Notes: generated by a model from the letters alone, not told the origin. A stretch of DNA of 64,000 nt from Cronobacter malonaticus LMG 23826 (GCF_001277215.2 NZ_CP013940.1:3410001-3474000), one strand, 5' to 3'; counted from the first letter of the stretch, positions 52,887-63,845 are shown. Numbers and translations are program-made.

Positions 52887-54026
52887 TTAACGGGTCAAAT
52901 CATCAAAGAACTTTTTCACGCCATCGAAGAAGCTTTTAGAGCGCGGGCTGTTTTTCTCACCGGTAGGGCCGCCGAAACTTTCCTGCAGCTCCTGCAGCAG
53001 CGCTTTCTGACGATCGTTGAGGCCCACTGGCGTTTCCACCACGACACGGCACAGTAAATCACCCTGCGCGCCGCCACGAACCGATTTCACGCCTTTACCG
53101 CGCATGCGGAACAGCTTACCGGTCTGGGTTTCGCTCGGCACTTTCAGCATTACGCGGCCGTCCAGCGTCGGTACTTCAATCTCACCGCCGAGCGCCGCCA
53201 TCGCAAAGTTGATTGGCACCTCGCAGTAGAGATTATTGCCTTCGCGCTCGAAGATCGGGTGCTGTTTCACCTGCACCTGAACGTACAGATCGCCTGCCGG
53301 CGCGCCCTGCTCGCCCGCTTCTCCTTCGCCAGCCAGACGGATGCGGTCGCCGGTATCCACGCCCGCCGGGATTTTCACCGACAGCGTTTTGGTTTTCTCA
53401 ATACGGCCATGACCGTGGCAGTTATTGCACGGATCTTTAATCAGCGTACCGCGGCCCTGACAGTGTGGACAGGTCTGCTGTACGGCGAAAAAGCCCTGGC
53501 GCATCTGTACCTGGCCTGCGCCATGACAGGTCGGACAGGTCTGCGGCTGGCTGCCCGGTTTGGCACCGTTACCGTGGCAGACTTCACACTCTTCCAGCGT
53601 CGGGATACGAATTTCTTTCGTCACGCCCCGAACCGCTTCTTCAAGCGTCAGCTCCATGTTGTAGCGTAAATCCGCGCCGCGGGAGGCGCGACGGCCGCGT
53701 CCGCCGCCAAAGATATCGCCGAAGACATCGCCAAAAATATCGCTGAAGTCTGCGCCATTACCAAAACCGCCGCCGAAACCGCCGCCGCCCATACCGCCCT
53801 GTTCAAAGGCCGCGTGGCCGTACTGATCGTAGGCGGCACGCTTCTGCGCATCGGTGAGGATTTCGTAAGCTTCTTTAATCTCTTTGAATTTGGCTTCGGC
53901 CTCTTTATCACCCTGGTTACGGTCCGGGTGAAATTTCATGGCCAGGCGCTTATACGCCTTTTTTATTTCACGTTCGTCCGCCGTTTTCGGGACGCCTAAA
54001 ATTTCGTAATAGTCTTTCTTCGCCAT
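52887..54026 (-). CDS. dnaJ: Chaperone DnaJ
   Basis: Hsp40 partner of DnaK. 379 residues. The J domain has HPD at about residues 33-35 (KFHPDRNQ). A Gly/Phe-rich region follows ([10 protein letters not shown]). The four zinc repeats are [24 protein letters not shown] and CNNCHGHG, then the C-terminal substrate domains. It lies 84 bp downstream of dnaK, with a hairpin in the gap. Confidence 0.98.
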   Translation of the reverse strand: MAKKDYYEILGVPKTADEREIKKAYKRLAMKFHPDRNQGDKEAEAKFKEIKEAYEILTDAQKRAAYDQYGHAAFEQGGMGGGGFGGGFGNGADFSDIFGDVFGDIFGGGRGRRASRGADLRYNMELTLEEAVRGVTKEIRIPTLEECEVCHGNGAKPGSQPQTCPTCHGAGQVQMRQGFFAVQQTCPHCQGRGTLIKDPCNNCHGHGRIEKTKTLSVKIPAGVDTGDRIRLAGEGEAGEQGAPAGDLYVQVQVKQHPIFEREGNNLYCEVPINFAMAALGGEIEVPTLDGRVMLKVPSETQTGKLFRMRGKGVKSVRGGAQGDLLCRVVVETPVGLNDRQKALLQELQESFGGPTGEKNSPRSKSFFDGVKKFFDDLTR

Positions 54027-54050
54027 GTTTTATCTGCCCCTGACATGCGT

Positions 54051-54082
54051 GCACGGGCGTGGAGAAACTCCTACGCCCGTGC
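54051..54082 (-). other. dnaK-dnaJ intercistronic hairpin
   Basis: GCACGGGCGT and ACGCCCGTGC form a perfect 10-bp stem around a 12-base loop. There is no T run; it may act as a partial terminator or processing site that sets the DnaK:DnaJ ratio. Confidence 0.7.
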
Positions 54083-54110
54083 CAGTGTTATCTACCCTGC
54101 ATCAGGGCGA

Positions 54111-56027
54111 TTATTTTTTGTCTTTAACTTCTTCGAACTCAGCGTCAACGACGTCGTCATCTTTCGCATTGTTCGCAGAAGCGTCAGCGGAGCCTGCCTG
54201 CTGCTGAGCATGCTGCTGCTGAGCGATTTCCATCAGCTTCTGGGAAACCTGCGCCAGCGCCTGCATTTTCGCTTCGATATCCGCTTTGTCTTCGCCTTTC
54301 AGGGACGCTTCCAGCGCGCTCAGAGCAGATTCGATAGCGGTTTTGTCATCAGCAGGCAGTTTGTCGCCTGCTTCTTCAACCTGCTTACGGGTGCTGTGCA
54401 CCAGGTGATCCGCCTGGTTACGGGTCTGCACCAGCTCTTCGAACTTACGGTCAGCTTCGGCGTTCGCTTCTGCTTCACGCACCATTTTCTGGATTTCTTC
54501 TTCATTCAGACCAGAAGAAGCCTTGATGGTGATTTTCTGTTCTTTACCGCTGTTTTTGTCTTTCGCAGACACGTGCAGAATACCGTCGGCGTCGATGTCG
54601 AAGGTGACTTCGATTTGCGGCATACCGCGCGGCGCCGGGTTAATGCCATCCAGGTTGAACTGACCCAGAGACTTGTTATCCGCAGCGCGTTTACGCTCAC
54701 CCTGCAGCACATGGATGGTCACGGCAGACTGGTTGTCTTCTGCGGTGGAGAACACCTGGCTGTGCTTGGTCGGGATCGTGGTGTTTTTGGTGATGAGCGG
54801 GGTCATCACGCCACCCATGGTTTCGATACCCAGAGACAGCGGGGTTACGTCCAGCAGCAGTACGTCTTTCACGTCGCCGGTCAGTACGCCGCCCTGAACC
54901 GCTGCGCCGATAGCCACAGCTTCGTCCGGGTTAACGTCTTTACGCGGCTCTTTACCGAAGAACTCAGCCACTTTCTTCTGAACCATCGGCATACGGGTCT
55001 GACCGCCGACCAGGATAACGTCGTTGATGTCAGAAACCGACAGGCCAGCATCCTGCAGTGCGACTTTCAGCGGCTCGATAGAACGGTTTACCAGGTCTTC
55101 CACCAGGCTTTCCAGTTTCGCGCGAGTCACTTTGATGTTCATGTGTTTCGGACCGGTCGCATCTGCGGTGATGTACGGCAGGTTCACGTCGGTCTGCTGC
55201 GCAGAGGAAAGCTCGATTTTCGCTTTTTCTGCGGCTTCTTTCAGACGCTGCATCGCCAGCGGGTCGTTACGCAGGTCGATACCCTGATCTTTCTTGAACT
55301 CTTCTACCAGATAGTTGATCAGGCGGCTGTCGAAGTCTTCACCACCCAGGTGGGTGTCACCGTTGGTCGCCAGAACTTCGAAGGTTTTTTCGCCGTCAAC
55401 TTCATCGATTTCGATGATAGAGATATCGAACGTACCACCACCCAGGTCATAGACCGCGATGGTGCGGTTGCCGGTTTCTTTATCAAGACCGTAAGCCAGC
55501 GCAGCGGCGGTCGGTTCGTTGATGATACGTTTTACTTCCAGACCCGCGATACGGCCGGCGTCTTTGGTCGCCTGACGCTGCGCGTCGTTGAAGTAAGCCG
55601 GAACGGTAATGACCGCTTCAGTCACCGGCTCGCCCAGGTAATCCTCGGCGGTTTTCTTCATTTTTTTCAGCACTTCCGCAGAGATCTGCGGCGGCGCCAT
55701 TTTCTGGCCTTTCACATCCAGCCAGGCATCGCCGTTGTCAGCGGAAATGATTTTGTACGGCATGATAGACACGTCGCGCTGGACTTCTTCGTCCTGGAAG
55801 CGGCGGCCGATCAGGCGTTTAATCGCAAACAGGGTGTTCTGCGGGTTAGTCACTGCCTGACGTTTAGCCGGCTGACCTACCAGAGTTTCACCATCCTGAG
55901 TGTATGCAATGATTGAAGGCGTGGTGCGATCGCCTTCCGCATTTTCCAGCACGCGAGCCTGAGTGCCATCCATAATCGCTACACAAGAGTTGGTTGTACC
56001 CAGGTCAATACCAATAATTTTACCCAT
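54111..56027 (-). CDS. dnaK: Chaperone DnaK (Hsp70)
   Basis: Heat-shock ATPase chaperone, 638 residues. The N-terminal ATPase domain opens with [18 protein letters not shown] and has the phosphate loops [15 protein letters not shown] and [13 protein letters not shown]. The linker [16 protein letters not shown] leads to the substrate-binding domain and lid. The C-terminus is EFEEVKDKK. Start ATG 56027. A sigma-32 type promoter lies about 120-150 bp upstream. Confidence 0.99.
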   Translation of the reverse strand: MGKIIGIDLGTTNSCVAIMDGTQARVLENAEGDRTTPSIIAYTQDGETLVGQPAKRQAVTNPQNTLFAIKRLIGRRFQDEEVQRDVSIMPYKIISADNGDAWLDVKGQKMAPPQISAEVLKKMKKTAEDYLGEPVTEAVITVPAYFNDAQRQATKDAGRIAGLEVKRIINEPTAAALAYGLDKETGNRTIAVYDLGGGTFDISIIEIDEVDGEKTFEVLATNGDTHLGGEDFDSRLINYLVEEFKKDQGIDLRNDPLAMQRLKEAAEKAKIELSSAQQTDVNLPYITADATGPKHMNIKVTRAKLESLVEDLVNRSIEPLKVALQDAGLSVSDINDVILVGGQTRMPMVQKKVAEFFGKEPRKDVNPDEAVAIGAAVQGGVLTGDVKDVLLLDVTPLSLGIETMGGVMTPLITKNTTIPTKHSQVFSTAEDNQSAVTIHVLQGERKRAADNKSLGQFNLDGINPAPRGMPQIEVTFDIDADGILHVSAKDKNSGKEQKITIKASSGLNEEEIQKMVREAEANAEADRKFEELVQTRNQADHLVHSTRKQVEEAGDKLPADDKTAIESALSALEASLKGEDKADIEAKMQALAQVSQKLMEIAQQQHAQQQAGSADASANNAKDDDVVDAEFEEVKDKK

Positions 56028-56147
56028 CTAAACGTCTCCACTAAAAAATCGTCATCATGTGGTATGAACCTGTTATGCGGGCTAACGGTGGGGATTCAAC
56101 CGTCCACCGCCCTTTTTTTTCAGGCTCATCCTTTGCGGTTGACTACA

Positions 56148-56179
56148 AGATGGGGTCGGCTTGTCCGCCATCAAGGGGC
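56148..56179 (-). promoter_or_regulatory. Sigma-32 heat-shock promoter of dnaKJ
   Basis: On the minus strand the sequence reads GCCCCTTGA (-35, plus-strand 56171-56179), a 14-base spacer, then ACCCCATCT (-10, 56148-56156). This fits the sigma-32 consensus (CTTGAA ... CCCCATNT) and corresponds to E. coli dnaK P1 as remembered. Confidence 0.9.
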
Positions 56180-56319
56180 AATACGCAAAATTTTTTTATT
56201 TTCTCCCCTCCGGGATCATAGACGGCGCGAAACGGCCTGATTATGATGCCGCGCCCCGCCACGGAAGATAACGTACGGGGCGTTACTTTTTGCAAATTTT
56301 CTTATTCTTTTGAGGGTTT

Positions 56320-56886
56320 ATGGGCAACATTAAGTTGGCTAATCCGGCCCCCCTGGGGTTAATGGGCTTTGGTATGACTACCATTCTGCTCAATCTGCAC
56401 AACATCGGGATGTTCCCGCTGGACGGCATTATTCTGGCGATGGGGATTTTCTATGGCGGTATCGCGCAAATTTTTGCCGGTCTGCTGGAATATAAAAAAG
56501 GCAATACCTTCGGCTTAACGGCGTTTACGTCCTATGGTTCGTTCTGGCTGACGCTGGTCGCTATTCTGCTGCTGCCGAAAATGGGCCTGGCGGACGCGGC
56601 CAACGGGCATTTCCTCGGCGTTTACTTAGGCATCTGGGGCGTGTTCACGCTCTTTATGTTCTTTGGCACGCTGGGTAGCGCCCGCATGCTGCAGTTTGTG
56701 TTCCTGAGCCTGACGGTGCTGTTTGCGCTGCTGGCAATCGGTCATCTGCTGGATAACGAAAGCATCGTACATATCGCAGGCTGGATTGGCCTGGTGTGCG
56801 GCGCCAGCGCTATCTGGCTGGCGATGGGCGAAGTGCTGAACGAACAGTATGGCCGTACCGTACTGCCGATCGGCGAGAAACGCTGA
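56320..56886 (+). CDS. satP: Acetate/succinate:proton symporter SatP (YaaH)
   Basis: 188 residues, same as E. coli, with six TM segments. The AceTr family signature [18 protein letters not shown] lies at the N-terminus. Imports acetate and succinate with protons. Start ATG 56320 ([13 protein letters not shown]), with TTTTGAGG upstream. Divergent from dnaK; followed by a long hairpin. Confidence 0.96.
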   Translation: MGNIKLANPAPLGLMGFGMTTILLNLHNIGMFPLDGIILAMGIFYGGIAQIFAGLLEYKKGNTFGLTAFTSYGSFWLTLVAILLLPKMGLADAANGHFLGVYLGIWGVFTLFMFFGTLGSARMLQFVFLSLTVLFALLAIGHLLDNESIVHIAGWIGLVCGASAIWLAMGEVLNEQYGRTVLPIGEKR

Positions 56887-56892
56887 TTTATC

Positions 56893-56920
56893 CGACGTCG
56901 TGCCTGCGGGCACGACGTCG
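56893..56920. terminator. satP downstream hairpin
   Basis: CGACGTCGTGC-CTGCGG-GCACGACGTCG, a perfect 11-bp stem followed by CTTCTTTATT. Probable terminator for satP, though the T run is interrupted. Confidence 0.75.
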
Positions 56921-56943
56921 CTTCTTTATTATTCCTGCCTGAA

Positions 56944-58245
56944 CTAAGGCTGCGCCGCTACCGCGCTCCGGCCTTCAACCTGCCGCTTTCGGCCAAGCCA
57001 CACGCCTAGCCCAAGCCCCATGACGGAAAGCGCCAGCACATACCACGCGGGTGCCATCGGCGAGACGCCCATCAGCATTGTCACCGCGACAGGCGTTAGC
57101 CCACCAAAAATGGCATATGCCACGTTGTAGGAGAATGAAATGCCGGTAAAGCGCACTTCGGCCGGGAACGCGCGCACCATCACGAACGGGACGGCCCCCA
57201 CCACGCCGACGCACAGCCCCACCAGCCCGTAGAGAAGAAAAAGCTGCTCAGGGTGCGGGCCGGAAAGGTGATAAAACGCCCAGCTGGTGGCCGCCAGCAG
57301 CACGCTGCCGACAATAAACGTCCGGCTTGCGCCGAAGCGGTCTGCGGCAAGCCCGGCCAGCAGGCAACCGACGCAGAGCATCATCGTCGCGATGCTATTA
57401 GCCTGTAACGTTACCGCGGGCGCAAAGCCGTACTGTTTTTGCAGCCACACCGGCGACATCAGGATCACAACCACAATCCCCGCCGAGAGCAGCCAGGTCA
57501 GCAGCATTGAAATCACCACCGCCTGACGATGCTTCACCACCACGGCTTTCACCGGCAGCTCCTGCGCCAGCGCCTTGCGCTGCTGCATCTCAAGGAAAAT
57601 CGGCGTCTCCTGGAGCCAGCGGCGCAGATACATCGCCACCAGCCCAAACGCGCCGCCGAGCAGGAAAGGAATACGCCAGCCGCCGTCATGAATGGCCTGC
57701 TGCGTCATGCTGGTGTTGATAATCGTGGCGACGACGGAGCCGAGCAGAATGCCCACAGTCAGCCCCGCCGTCAGCGTGCCACAGGCGATGCCAATGCGTT
57801 TTTCCGGCACATGTTCCGCCACAAACACCCACGCGCCGGGCACCTCGCCGCCAATCGCCGCGCCCTGTAAAATACGCATCAGCAGCAGCAACACCGGTGC
57901 GGCGATACCCATCGCGGCGTAATCCGGCAGCAAGCCTATCAGCAGCGTCGGCACAGCCATAAGCAGGATGCTCAGGGTAAACATCTTTTTGCGCCCGACC
58001 AGATCGCCAAAGTGGGCCATGATAATGCCGCCAAGCGGCCGCGCCAGATAGCCCGCGGCGAAGATCCCAAACGTCTGCACCTGGCGAAGCCATTCCGGGA
58101 TATCCGGCGGGAAAAAAAGCTCCCCTACCACCGCCGCGAAAAAGACGAAGATAATGAAATCGTAGAATTCCAGCGCGCCGCCAAGGGCCGCCAGCGTCAG
58201 GGTTTTATAATCCTGACGATTGAGAGGGCGTGTTTGCTGTTCCAT
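56944..58245 (-). CDS. MFS transporter, metabolite:H+ symporter (MHS) family
   Basis: 433 residues with twelve hydrophobic segments. N-terminal GGALEFYDFIIFVFFAAVVG, the loop GDLVGRKKMFTLSILLM and RILQGAAIGGEVPGAWVFVAEH mark the MHS (ProP/KgtP/ShiA-like) subfamily of the major facilitator superfamily. The substrate, probably an organic acid or osmolyte, cannot be assigned. Convergent with satP. I do not recall such a gene between satP and mogA in E. coli K-12, so it is an accessory gene of this lineage. Confidence 0.87.
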   Translation of the reverse strand: MEQQTRPLNRQDYKTLTLAALGGALEFYDFIIFVFFAAVVGELFFPPDIPEWLRQVQTFGIFAAGYLARPLGGIIMAHFGDLVGRKKMFTLSILLMAVPTLLIGLLPDYAAMGIAAPVLLLLMRILQGAAIGGEVPGAWVFVAEHVPEKRIGIACGTLTAGLTVGILLGSVVATIINTSMTQQAIHDGGWRIPFLLGGAFGLVAMYLRRWLQETPIFLEMQQRKALAQELPVKAVVVKHRQAVVISMLLTWLLSAGIVVVILMSPVWLQKQYGFAPAVTLQANSIATMMLCVGCLLAGLAADRFGASRTFIVGSVLLAATSWAFYHLSGPHPEQLFLLYGLVGLCVGVVGAVPFVMVRAFPAEVRFTGISFSYNVAYAIFGGLTPVAVTMLMGVSPMAPAWYVLALSVMGLGLGVWLGRKRQVEGRSAVAAQP

Positions 58246-58372
58246 AACGAACCGTTTGTAAAGAGGTGGGCGTGAATTAGCTTACTGCAAAAACGTAAAC
58301 TAAAAGTGACTATATCGTTAAATCACGAACACGCCACGCTCAACGGGCCTTTATGCCAGGAACAACAAATAA

Positions 58373-58960
58373 TCAGTTTTTTACGTCGCGAATTGCGCTT
58401 TTGGGGCGAAATGCCGCTACCACGTTGGCGTTAGTCTCAACGTAAGGGCCATCCAGCAGCTGGATGCAGTACGGCACGCTGGCAAATATTCCTGCCACTT
58501 TGACCTTGCCCTGCTCATCTTTCAGCCCTTCGAGCGTCTCCTGAATGGATTTTGGCTGGCCGGGAAGATTAAGGATCAGCGCCTGCTTGCGGATGACGCC
58601 CACCTGGCGCGACAGAATCGCCGTCGGCACAAAGTTCAGGCTTATCTGGCGCATCTGCTCGCCGAAGCCCGGCATTTCACGGTCGGCGATAGCGAGCGTA
58701 GCGTCCGGCGTCACATCGCGACGCGCGGGGCCGGTGCCGCCAGTGGTCAGCACCAGGTGGCAGCCCATTTCATCCACCAGTTCGCAGAGCGTCTGTTCAA
58801 TCAGCGGCTGCTCGTCAGGCACCAGACGTGTCTCCAGCACAAACGGGGTCGTCAGCGCCAGCGTAAGCCACGCCTCGAGCGCCGGGATGCCTTTATCCTG
58901 ATAAACACCGCTGGAAGCGCGGTCAGAAACTGAAACTAAGCCTATGCGTAACGTATCCAT
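58373..58960 (-). CDS. mogA: Molybdopterin adenylyltransferase MogA
   Basis: Adenylates molybdopterin before molybdate insertion in cofactor synthesis. 195 residues from ATG 58960 (MDTLRIGLVSVSDRASSG), as in E. coli; the frame continues upstream without support. The MoCF signature LVLTTGGTGPARRDVTPDAT (about residues 70-90) is complete. Downstream of talB in the same direction with a 108-bp gap. Confidence 0.96.
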   Translation of the reverse strand: MDTLRIGLVSVSDRASSGVYQDKGIPALEAWLTLALTTPFVLETRLVPDEQPLIEQTLCELVDEMGCHLVLTTGGTGPARRDVTPDATLAIADREMPGFGEQMRQISLNFVPTAILSRQVGVIRKQALILNLPGQPKSIQETLEGLKDEQGKVKVAGIFASVPYCIQLLDGPYVETNANVVAAFRPKSAIRDVKN

Positions 58961-59040
58961 ATCATTTCCGAAAATCAGTGCAGTTTTGCGAAATGATACA
59001 CGCCAGCGCGGTTTGCAGACAGGGAGGGAGTGCAAGAAAC

Positions 59041-59061
59041 GTGGCCGGCGGAACCGGCCAC
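59041..59061. terminator. Hairpin after talB
   Basis: GTGGCCGG-CGGAA-CCGGCCAC, a perfect 8-bp stem eight bases past the talB stop. It has no T run and may be a weak terminator or 3' stabiliser. Confidence 0.6.
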
Positions 59062-59068
59062 GGAAGGA

Positions 59069-60022
59069 TTACAGCAGTTCTTCGACCATTTTTTCCAGTT
59101 TTTCCTGGTCAATGGCGAACTTGCGGATACCGTCCGCCAGTTTGTCCACCGCCATCGGATCCTGGTTGTGCTCCCAGAAGAACTGGGATTCGGTCAGACG
59201 CGCCGGGCGCGCTTTCACTTCGCCGTTGAAAGCCAGTTTGCGCTCAACCGCACCTTCGCTTTCCGCCAGCTCTTTCAGGAGCGCAGGCGCGATGGTCAGA
59301 CGGTCGCAGCCCGCCAGCTCAAGGATTTCACCGACGTTACGGAAGCTTGCGCCCATCACCACGGTTTCATAGCCGTGCTGTTTGTAGTACTGGTAGATTT
59401 CCGTCACAGACACCACGCCCGGATCTTCCTGCGGCGCGTACTCTTTCTTGTCGGTGTTGGCTTTGTACCAGTCGAGGATACGGCCCACGAACGGAGAGAT
59501 CAGATACACGCCCGCTTCTGCGCACGCACGCGCCTGCGCGAAGGAGAACAGCAGGGTCAGGTTACAGTTAATGCCTTCTTTTTCCAGCTGTTCCGCCGCG
59601 CGGATACCCTGCCACGTGGAAGCCAGTTTGATCAGGATGCGATCGTTGCTGATGCCGGCGTCGTTGTAGAGTTTAATCAGGCGCTTGGCTTTGGCGATGC
59701 TGCCTTCGGTGTCATAGGACAGACGCGCGTCCACTTCGGTAGAGATACGGCCAGGGATAAGCTTCAGGATTTCCAGACCGATATTCACTGCCAGTTTGTC
59801 GGTGGCGTCCACGACCTGCTGCGCGCGGTCGCTGCTCTGGCTTTTCGCCCAGGTCACCGCGTCGTCAATCAGTTTACGGTATTCAGGGATCTGTGCGGCG
59901 TTGAGGATCAGAGAAGGGTTAGTCGTGGCATCCTGCGGCTGGTACAGCTTCATCGCCGCGATATCTCCAGTGTCAGCAACCACGGTTGTGAACTGACGAA
60001 GGGAGGTCAATTTATCCGTCAT
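59069..60022 (-). CDS. talB: Transaldolase B
   Basis: Pentose phosphate pathway enzyme moving a dihydroxyacetone unit. 317 residues, same as E. coli. The Schiff-base lysine is in [16 protein letters not shown] (about Lys132). The N-terminal [20 protein letters not shown] and the phosphate-binding FVGRILDW region are typical. Together with araBAD output, it channels pentose carbon to glycolysis. Divergent from alsT. Confidence 0.98.
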   Translation of the reverse strand: MTDKLTSLRQFTTVVADTGDIAAMKLYQPQDATTNPSLILNAAQIPEYRKLIDDAVTWAKSQSSDRAQQVVDATDKLAVNIGLEILKLIPGRISTEVDARLSYDTEGSIAKAKRLIKLYNDAGISNDRILIKLASTWQGIRAAEQLEKEGINCNLTLLFSFAQARACAEAGVYLISPFVGRILDWYKANTDKKEYAPQEDPGVVSVTEIYQYYKQHGYETVVMGASFRNVGEILELAGCDRLTIAPALLKELAESEGAVERKLAFNGEVKARPARLTESQFFWEHNQDPMAVDKLADGIRKFAIDQEKLEKMVEELL

Positions 60023-60227
60023 GATAGTGTTTCTCTTTTGAACTACGTGTCAGGGAATGTAATCGGTCTGCGGTGATGATATCACGAGACTTTTCGAGCG
60101 CAACCGGGGCAATCGCGTCGTTGGCATGTGATAAACTGCTTTTATTTCAGGCTCTGCGCTTTCATGGAAGGCATGTCGGCATCCCCGCCGCAGGCGATAA
60201 GCCAGAGCTACGCTGCGAGGAACAGGC

Positions 60228-61652
60228 ATGTCGGATTTTCTGTTATTTATCAGCGAAATATTATGGGAATCAGCGATGCTGTACCTGCTCGCGGGCGCGG
60301 GTCTCTGGTTCTCCTGGCGCACGCGGTACATTCAGTTTCGTTATTTGCGTTATTTCCCGCGCGCGTTAAGCCGCAGCCTGCGCCCTTCCGGCAGCGGGCT
60401 GACGGCGTTTGAGGCGCTCTGCACCAGCATCGCCGCGCGCGTCGGCAGCGGCAATATCGCGGGCGTCGCGTTCGCCATTATCAGCGGCGGGCCGGGCGCG
60501 GTATTCTGGATGTGGGTCGCAGGCCTTATCGGCATGGCGACGTCTTTTGCCGAAAGCTCACTGGGACAGCTTTATAAAGGGCGCGACAGAGACGGTTATT
60601 TCCGCGGCGGCCCGGCCTGGTATATGGAGCGGGGGCTTGGTATGCGCTGGATGGGCGTGCTCTTTTCCCTGTTTTTAATCTTCACTTTCGGACTTCTCTT
60701 TAACGCCGCTCAGGCAGGCGCGCTCTCAAAAGCGCTCAGCAACGCGCTTACCCTTCCGGTTATTGCCAGCAGCGGAGTGCTGGCATTGTGTCTGCTGCCG
60801 ATGCTGGTGCTCAGCTTTAACCGCGTGGCGCGCCTGATGCGTTTTGCCGTACCGCCGATTGCAGGCATCTGGATTATCACGGCACTGGTGGTGATGGTGA
60901 TGCACATCACCGCGCTGCCCGAAATTCTTTGGATGATTGTTCGTAGCGCGTTTGGCTGGCATGAAGCCGCCGCCGGTGCCACCGGCTGGACAATAAGCCA
61001 GGCGCTGACCAGCGGTTTTCAGCGCGGCATGTTCTCCAACGAAGCGGGCATGGGCGCGTCGCCTAATGCGGCGGCGGCCGCCAACTCATGGCCGCCCCAC
61101 CCCGCCGCGCAGGGCATCGTGCAGATGATCGGCGTGTTTATCGACACGCTGGTTATCTGTTCGTCCACCGCGTTTATCGTGCTGCTGGCGAACCCTTCTC
61201 CGGCGGCGACCGACGGGCTGAAGCTCGCGCGCGAATCGCTGGGGCTGCTCGCAGGCCCCTGGGCGAAAGATCTGGTGGCGGGTGTGATTGTGCTGTTCGC
61301 GTTTATCTCCATCGTCGCCAATTACGCCTACGCCGAAAACAACCTGGTGTTTTTGCGCCGCTATACGCCGCCATACCGCTGGCTGCTGCGCGCGGCGGTA
61401 ATCGCGATGGTGTTCGCCGGGCCGTTTCTGAACCTGCCGCTGCTGCGCCAGGTCGCCGAAGTGGCGATGGCGTTAATGGCGGTCATGAATCTCACCGCCA
61501 TTCTGCTACTCTCACCGGTGGTAAAGTGTATTGCCGATGACTACCTGCGCCAGCGCAAACTGGGGCTGAAGCCGGTGTTCAACTCTGACCGCTACCCGGA
61601 GATAGCGCGTCAGGTGGAGCCGGAAGTCTGGCGCAGCGCGCCGCTGGAGTAA
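60228..61652 (+). CDS. alsT: Alanine/glycine:cation symporter AlsT (YaaJ)
   Basis: 474 residues, about eleven TM segments, AGCS family. The family signature NEAGMGASPNAAAAANSWPP and GSGNIAGVAFAI are visible. Imports small neutral amino acids with sodium or protons; in E. coli the homologue YaaJ is linked to glutamine/alanine transport without firm substrate proof. AGGAACAGGC precedes ATG 60228. Sequence is moderately diverged from E. coli YaaJ. Confidence 0.92.
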   Translation: MSDFLLFISEILWESAMLYLLAGAGLWFSWRTRYIQFRYLRYFPRALSRSLRPSGSGLTAFEALCTSIAARVGSGNIAGVAFAIISGGPGAVFWMWVAGLIGMATSFAESSLGQLYKGRDRDGYFRGGPAWYMERGLGMRWMGVLFSLFLIFTFGLLFNAAQAGALSKALSNALTLPVIASSGVLALCLLPMLVLSFNRVARLMRFAVPPIAGIWIITALVVMVMHITALPEILWMIVRSAFGWHEAAAGATGWTISQALTSGFQRGMFSNEAGMGASPNAAAAANSWPPHPAAQGIVQMIGVFIDTLVICSSTAFIVLLANPSPAATDGLKLARESLGLLAGPWAKDLVAGVIVLFAFISIVANYAYAENNLVFLRRYTPPYRWLLRAAVIAMVFAGPFLNLPLLRQVAEVAMALMAVMNLTAILLLSPVVKCIADDYLRQRKLGLKPVFNSDRYPEIARQVEPEVWRSAPLE

Positions 61653-61730
61653 ACACTTTCAATCGCAGCCATTGGTTCACTTTGCGGCGTTCTTTGGTAG
61701 AGTTTCGGGAAAACCAAGAAAGGAAACGTC

Positions 61731-62504
61731 ATGCTGATTCTTATTTCCCCCGCCAAGACGCTGGATTACCAGAGTCCGCTTGCCACGACACGTTACACGC
61801 AGCCCGAACTGCTCGATCACGCACAACAGTTGATTGATGTGGCTCGCCGCTTAACTGATGAAGAGATAGCCTCTCTCATGAGCATCAGCAGCAAGCTGGC
61901 GTCGCTGAACGCCACCCGCTTTAATGACTGGCAGCCGGATTTCACGCCGGATAACGCCCGTCAGGCGATTCTGGCGTTTAAAGGCGATGTCTACACTGGC
62001 CTGCAGGCGGAAACCTTCAGCGACGCGGATTTCGACTTCGCCCAGCAACACCTGCGGATGCTCTCCGGGCTTTACGGCGTGCTGCGCCCGCTCGATCTGA
62101 TGCAGCCGTACCGTCTGGAGATGGGCACGCGGCTCGCTACCCCAAAAGGCAAAGATCTTTACAGCTTCTGGGGCGAGACGATCACCCAAAAACTCAACGA
62201 GGCGATCGCCGCCCAGGGCGATAACGTGGTGGTGAATCTGGCGTCAGATGAATATTTCAGAGCAGTGAAGCCTGCGAAACTGAACGCGGAAATCATCAAG
62301 CCGGTGTTCCTCGATGAGAAGAACGGCAAGTTTAAAGTCATCAGCTTCTACGCCAAAAAAGCGCGCGGCCTGATGAGCCGTTACATCATTGAACATCGCC
62401 TGACGAAGCCGGAACAGCTTACGGCGTTCGACAGCGAAGGTTACTTCTTTGATGAAGCGTCCTCCGCGGGCAACGAACTGGTGTTTAAGCGCCACGAGCA
62501 ATAA
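61731..62504 (+). CDS. yaaA: Peroxide stress protein YaaA
   Basis: 257 residues, UPF0246/DUF328 family, [20 protein letters not shown] at the N-terminus. In E. coli it is OxyR-induced and limits intracellular free iron during peroxide stress; the fold includes a DNA-binding helix-hairpin-helix. AGAAAGGAAACGTC gives a strong ribosome site. It is convergent with thrC, sharing a terminator. Confidence 0.97.
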   Translation: MLILISPAKTLDYQSPLATTRYTQPELLDHAQQLIDVARRLTDEEIASLMSISSKLASLNATRFNDWQPDFTPDNARQAILAFKGDVYTGLQAETFSDADFDFAQQHLRMLSGLYGVLRPLDLMQPYRLEMGTRLATPKGKDLYSFWGETITQKLNEAIAAQGDNVVVNLASDEYFRAVKPAKLNAEIIKPVFLDEKNGKFKVISFYAKKARGLMSRYIIEHRLTKPEQLTAFDSEGYFFDEASSAGNELVFKRHEQ

Positions 62505-62535
62505 AAAAACCGCCTGCGAAACAGGCGGCTTTTCC
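62505..62535. terminator. Bidirectional terminator between yaaA and thrC
   Basis: AAAACCGCCTG-CGAAA-CAGGCGG-CTTTT. It serves yaaA on the plus strand and the thr operon on the minus strand. Confidence 0.9.
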
Positions 62536-62555
62536 CTTCATTCAGTCTGCGCCGC

Positions 62556-63845
62556 TTACGGCGCTTTGCTCATCATCAGTTCACGCAGCGCGGCGAAATC
62601 CGCTGGCAGCGAATGCGACAGCAGCGGCAGATCGACGCGCTCGGCAAGCTCAGACGGAAGCTCCAGCGTTTCGCCAAGCACGGCTTCCACGCTCTCTTTG
62701 AATTTCGCCGGGTGCGCGGTGCCGAGGAACAGCCCGTACTCGCCAGGGCGCAGTTGATCGCGCAGCGCGCGGTACGCCACCGCCGCGTGCGGCTCAGACA
62801 GATACCCCAGCTCGCGCAGTTCGCGCATGGTCGCCTTCGTGGTTTCATCGTCGATGGTCGCCACACCCAGTTCGTTAAGACGCCAGATTTTACGGCGGAA
62901 GAGTTCTTCCACGCGCGGCCAGTTGTTCGGCTGTGACACATCCATGGCGTTCGAGAGCGTCGCGACCGTCGCATTCGGCAGCCACTCGCCGTGTTGCAGG
63001 AAACGCGGCACGGTGTCGTTGGCGTTGGTGGCGGCGATAAAGCGCTTCACCGGCAGCCCGGCGGATTTCGCGAGCAGCCCGGCGGTGAGATCGCCGAAGT
63101 TGCCGCTCGGCACCGATACCACCAGCTGGTTGCGGGCTTCCTGCGGCAGTTGCGCGACAGCCTCAAAGTAGTAGCAGATCTGCGCCAGCAGGCGACTGAT
63201 GTTAATGGAGTTAGCGGAGTTCAGGCCGAGTTTCGCTTTCAGCTCTTCGTCATCAAACGCCTGTTTCACCAGCGCCTGGCAGGCGTCGAAATCGCCGTCG
63301 ATAGCGACCGTTTCAATATTGCCGCCAAGCGTGCAGAACAGTTTTTCCTGCAGCGGGCTGATTTTGCCGCGTGGATAGAGGATAACCACCTGCACGTTTT
63401 TCAGGCCGTAAAACGCGTGGGCCACCGCCGCCCCCGTGTCGCCGGACGTTGCGGTCAGAATGGTCACCGGTTTATCGCCGCTGATTTGCGTCAGCATCTG
63501 CGCCATAAAACGGCCGCCGAAATCTTTGAACGCCAGCGTCGGGCCGTGGAACAGCTCCAGACAGCCGATATCTTCCGTTACCTGGCTTACCGGTGCCGGG
63601 AAGGTGAACGCCTTTTCCACGCGCTGACGCAGCGTGTCCGCCGGGATTTCATCGCCAATATAAGCGGAGAGAATTTTGCTGCTGCGGGAGACAAAATCCA
63701 TTTCCAGCATTTCATCGATCTCAGTCAGACTGAATTCCGGCAAATCGTGCGGGAAAAACAGCCCCTGATTTTTACCCAGTCCCTGCGTGACGGCCTGCGC
63801 AAAGCTGACCTGCTCGTTATGATCTTTCAGATTATAAAGTTTCAT
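62556..63845 (-). CDS. thrC: Threonine synthase ThrC
   Basis: PLP enzyme converting O-phosphohomoserine to threonine. 429 residues (E. coli 428). The PLP lysine is in GPTLAFKDFGGRFMAQ (about Lys107), and the phosphate loop SGDTGAAVAHAF follows. MKLYNLKDHNEQVSFAQAVT at the N-terminus matches E. coli. It starts three bases after the thrB stop, as the last gene of thrABC. Confidence 0.98.
   Translation of the reverse strand: MKLYNLKDHNEQVSFAQAVTQGLGKNQGLFFPHDLPEFSLTEIDEMLEMDFVSRSSKILSAYIGDEIPADTLRQRVEKAFTFPAPVSQVTEDIGCLELFHGPTLAFKDFGGRFMAQMLTQISGDKPVTILTATSGDTGAAVAHAFYGLKNVQVVILYPRGKISPLQEKLFCTLGGNIETVAIDGDFDACQALVKQAFDDEELKAKLGLNSANSINISRLLAQICYYFEAVAQLPQEARNQLVVSVPSGNFGDLTAGLLAKSAGLPVKRFIAATNANDTVPRFLQHGEWLPNATVATLSNAMDVSQPNNWPRVEELFRRKIWRLNELGVATIDDETTKATMRELRELGYLSEPHAAVAYRALRDQLRPGEYGLFLGTAHPAKFKESVEAVLGETLELPSELAERVDLPLLSHSLPADFAALRELMMSKAP

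Noticed and set aside
54045..55916. 623-codon plus-strand frame opposite dnaK
   Set aside because: A known type of antisense open frame over dnaK caused by codon bias; no supporting features.
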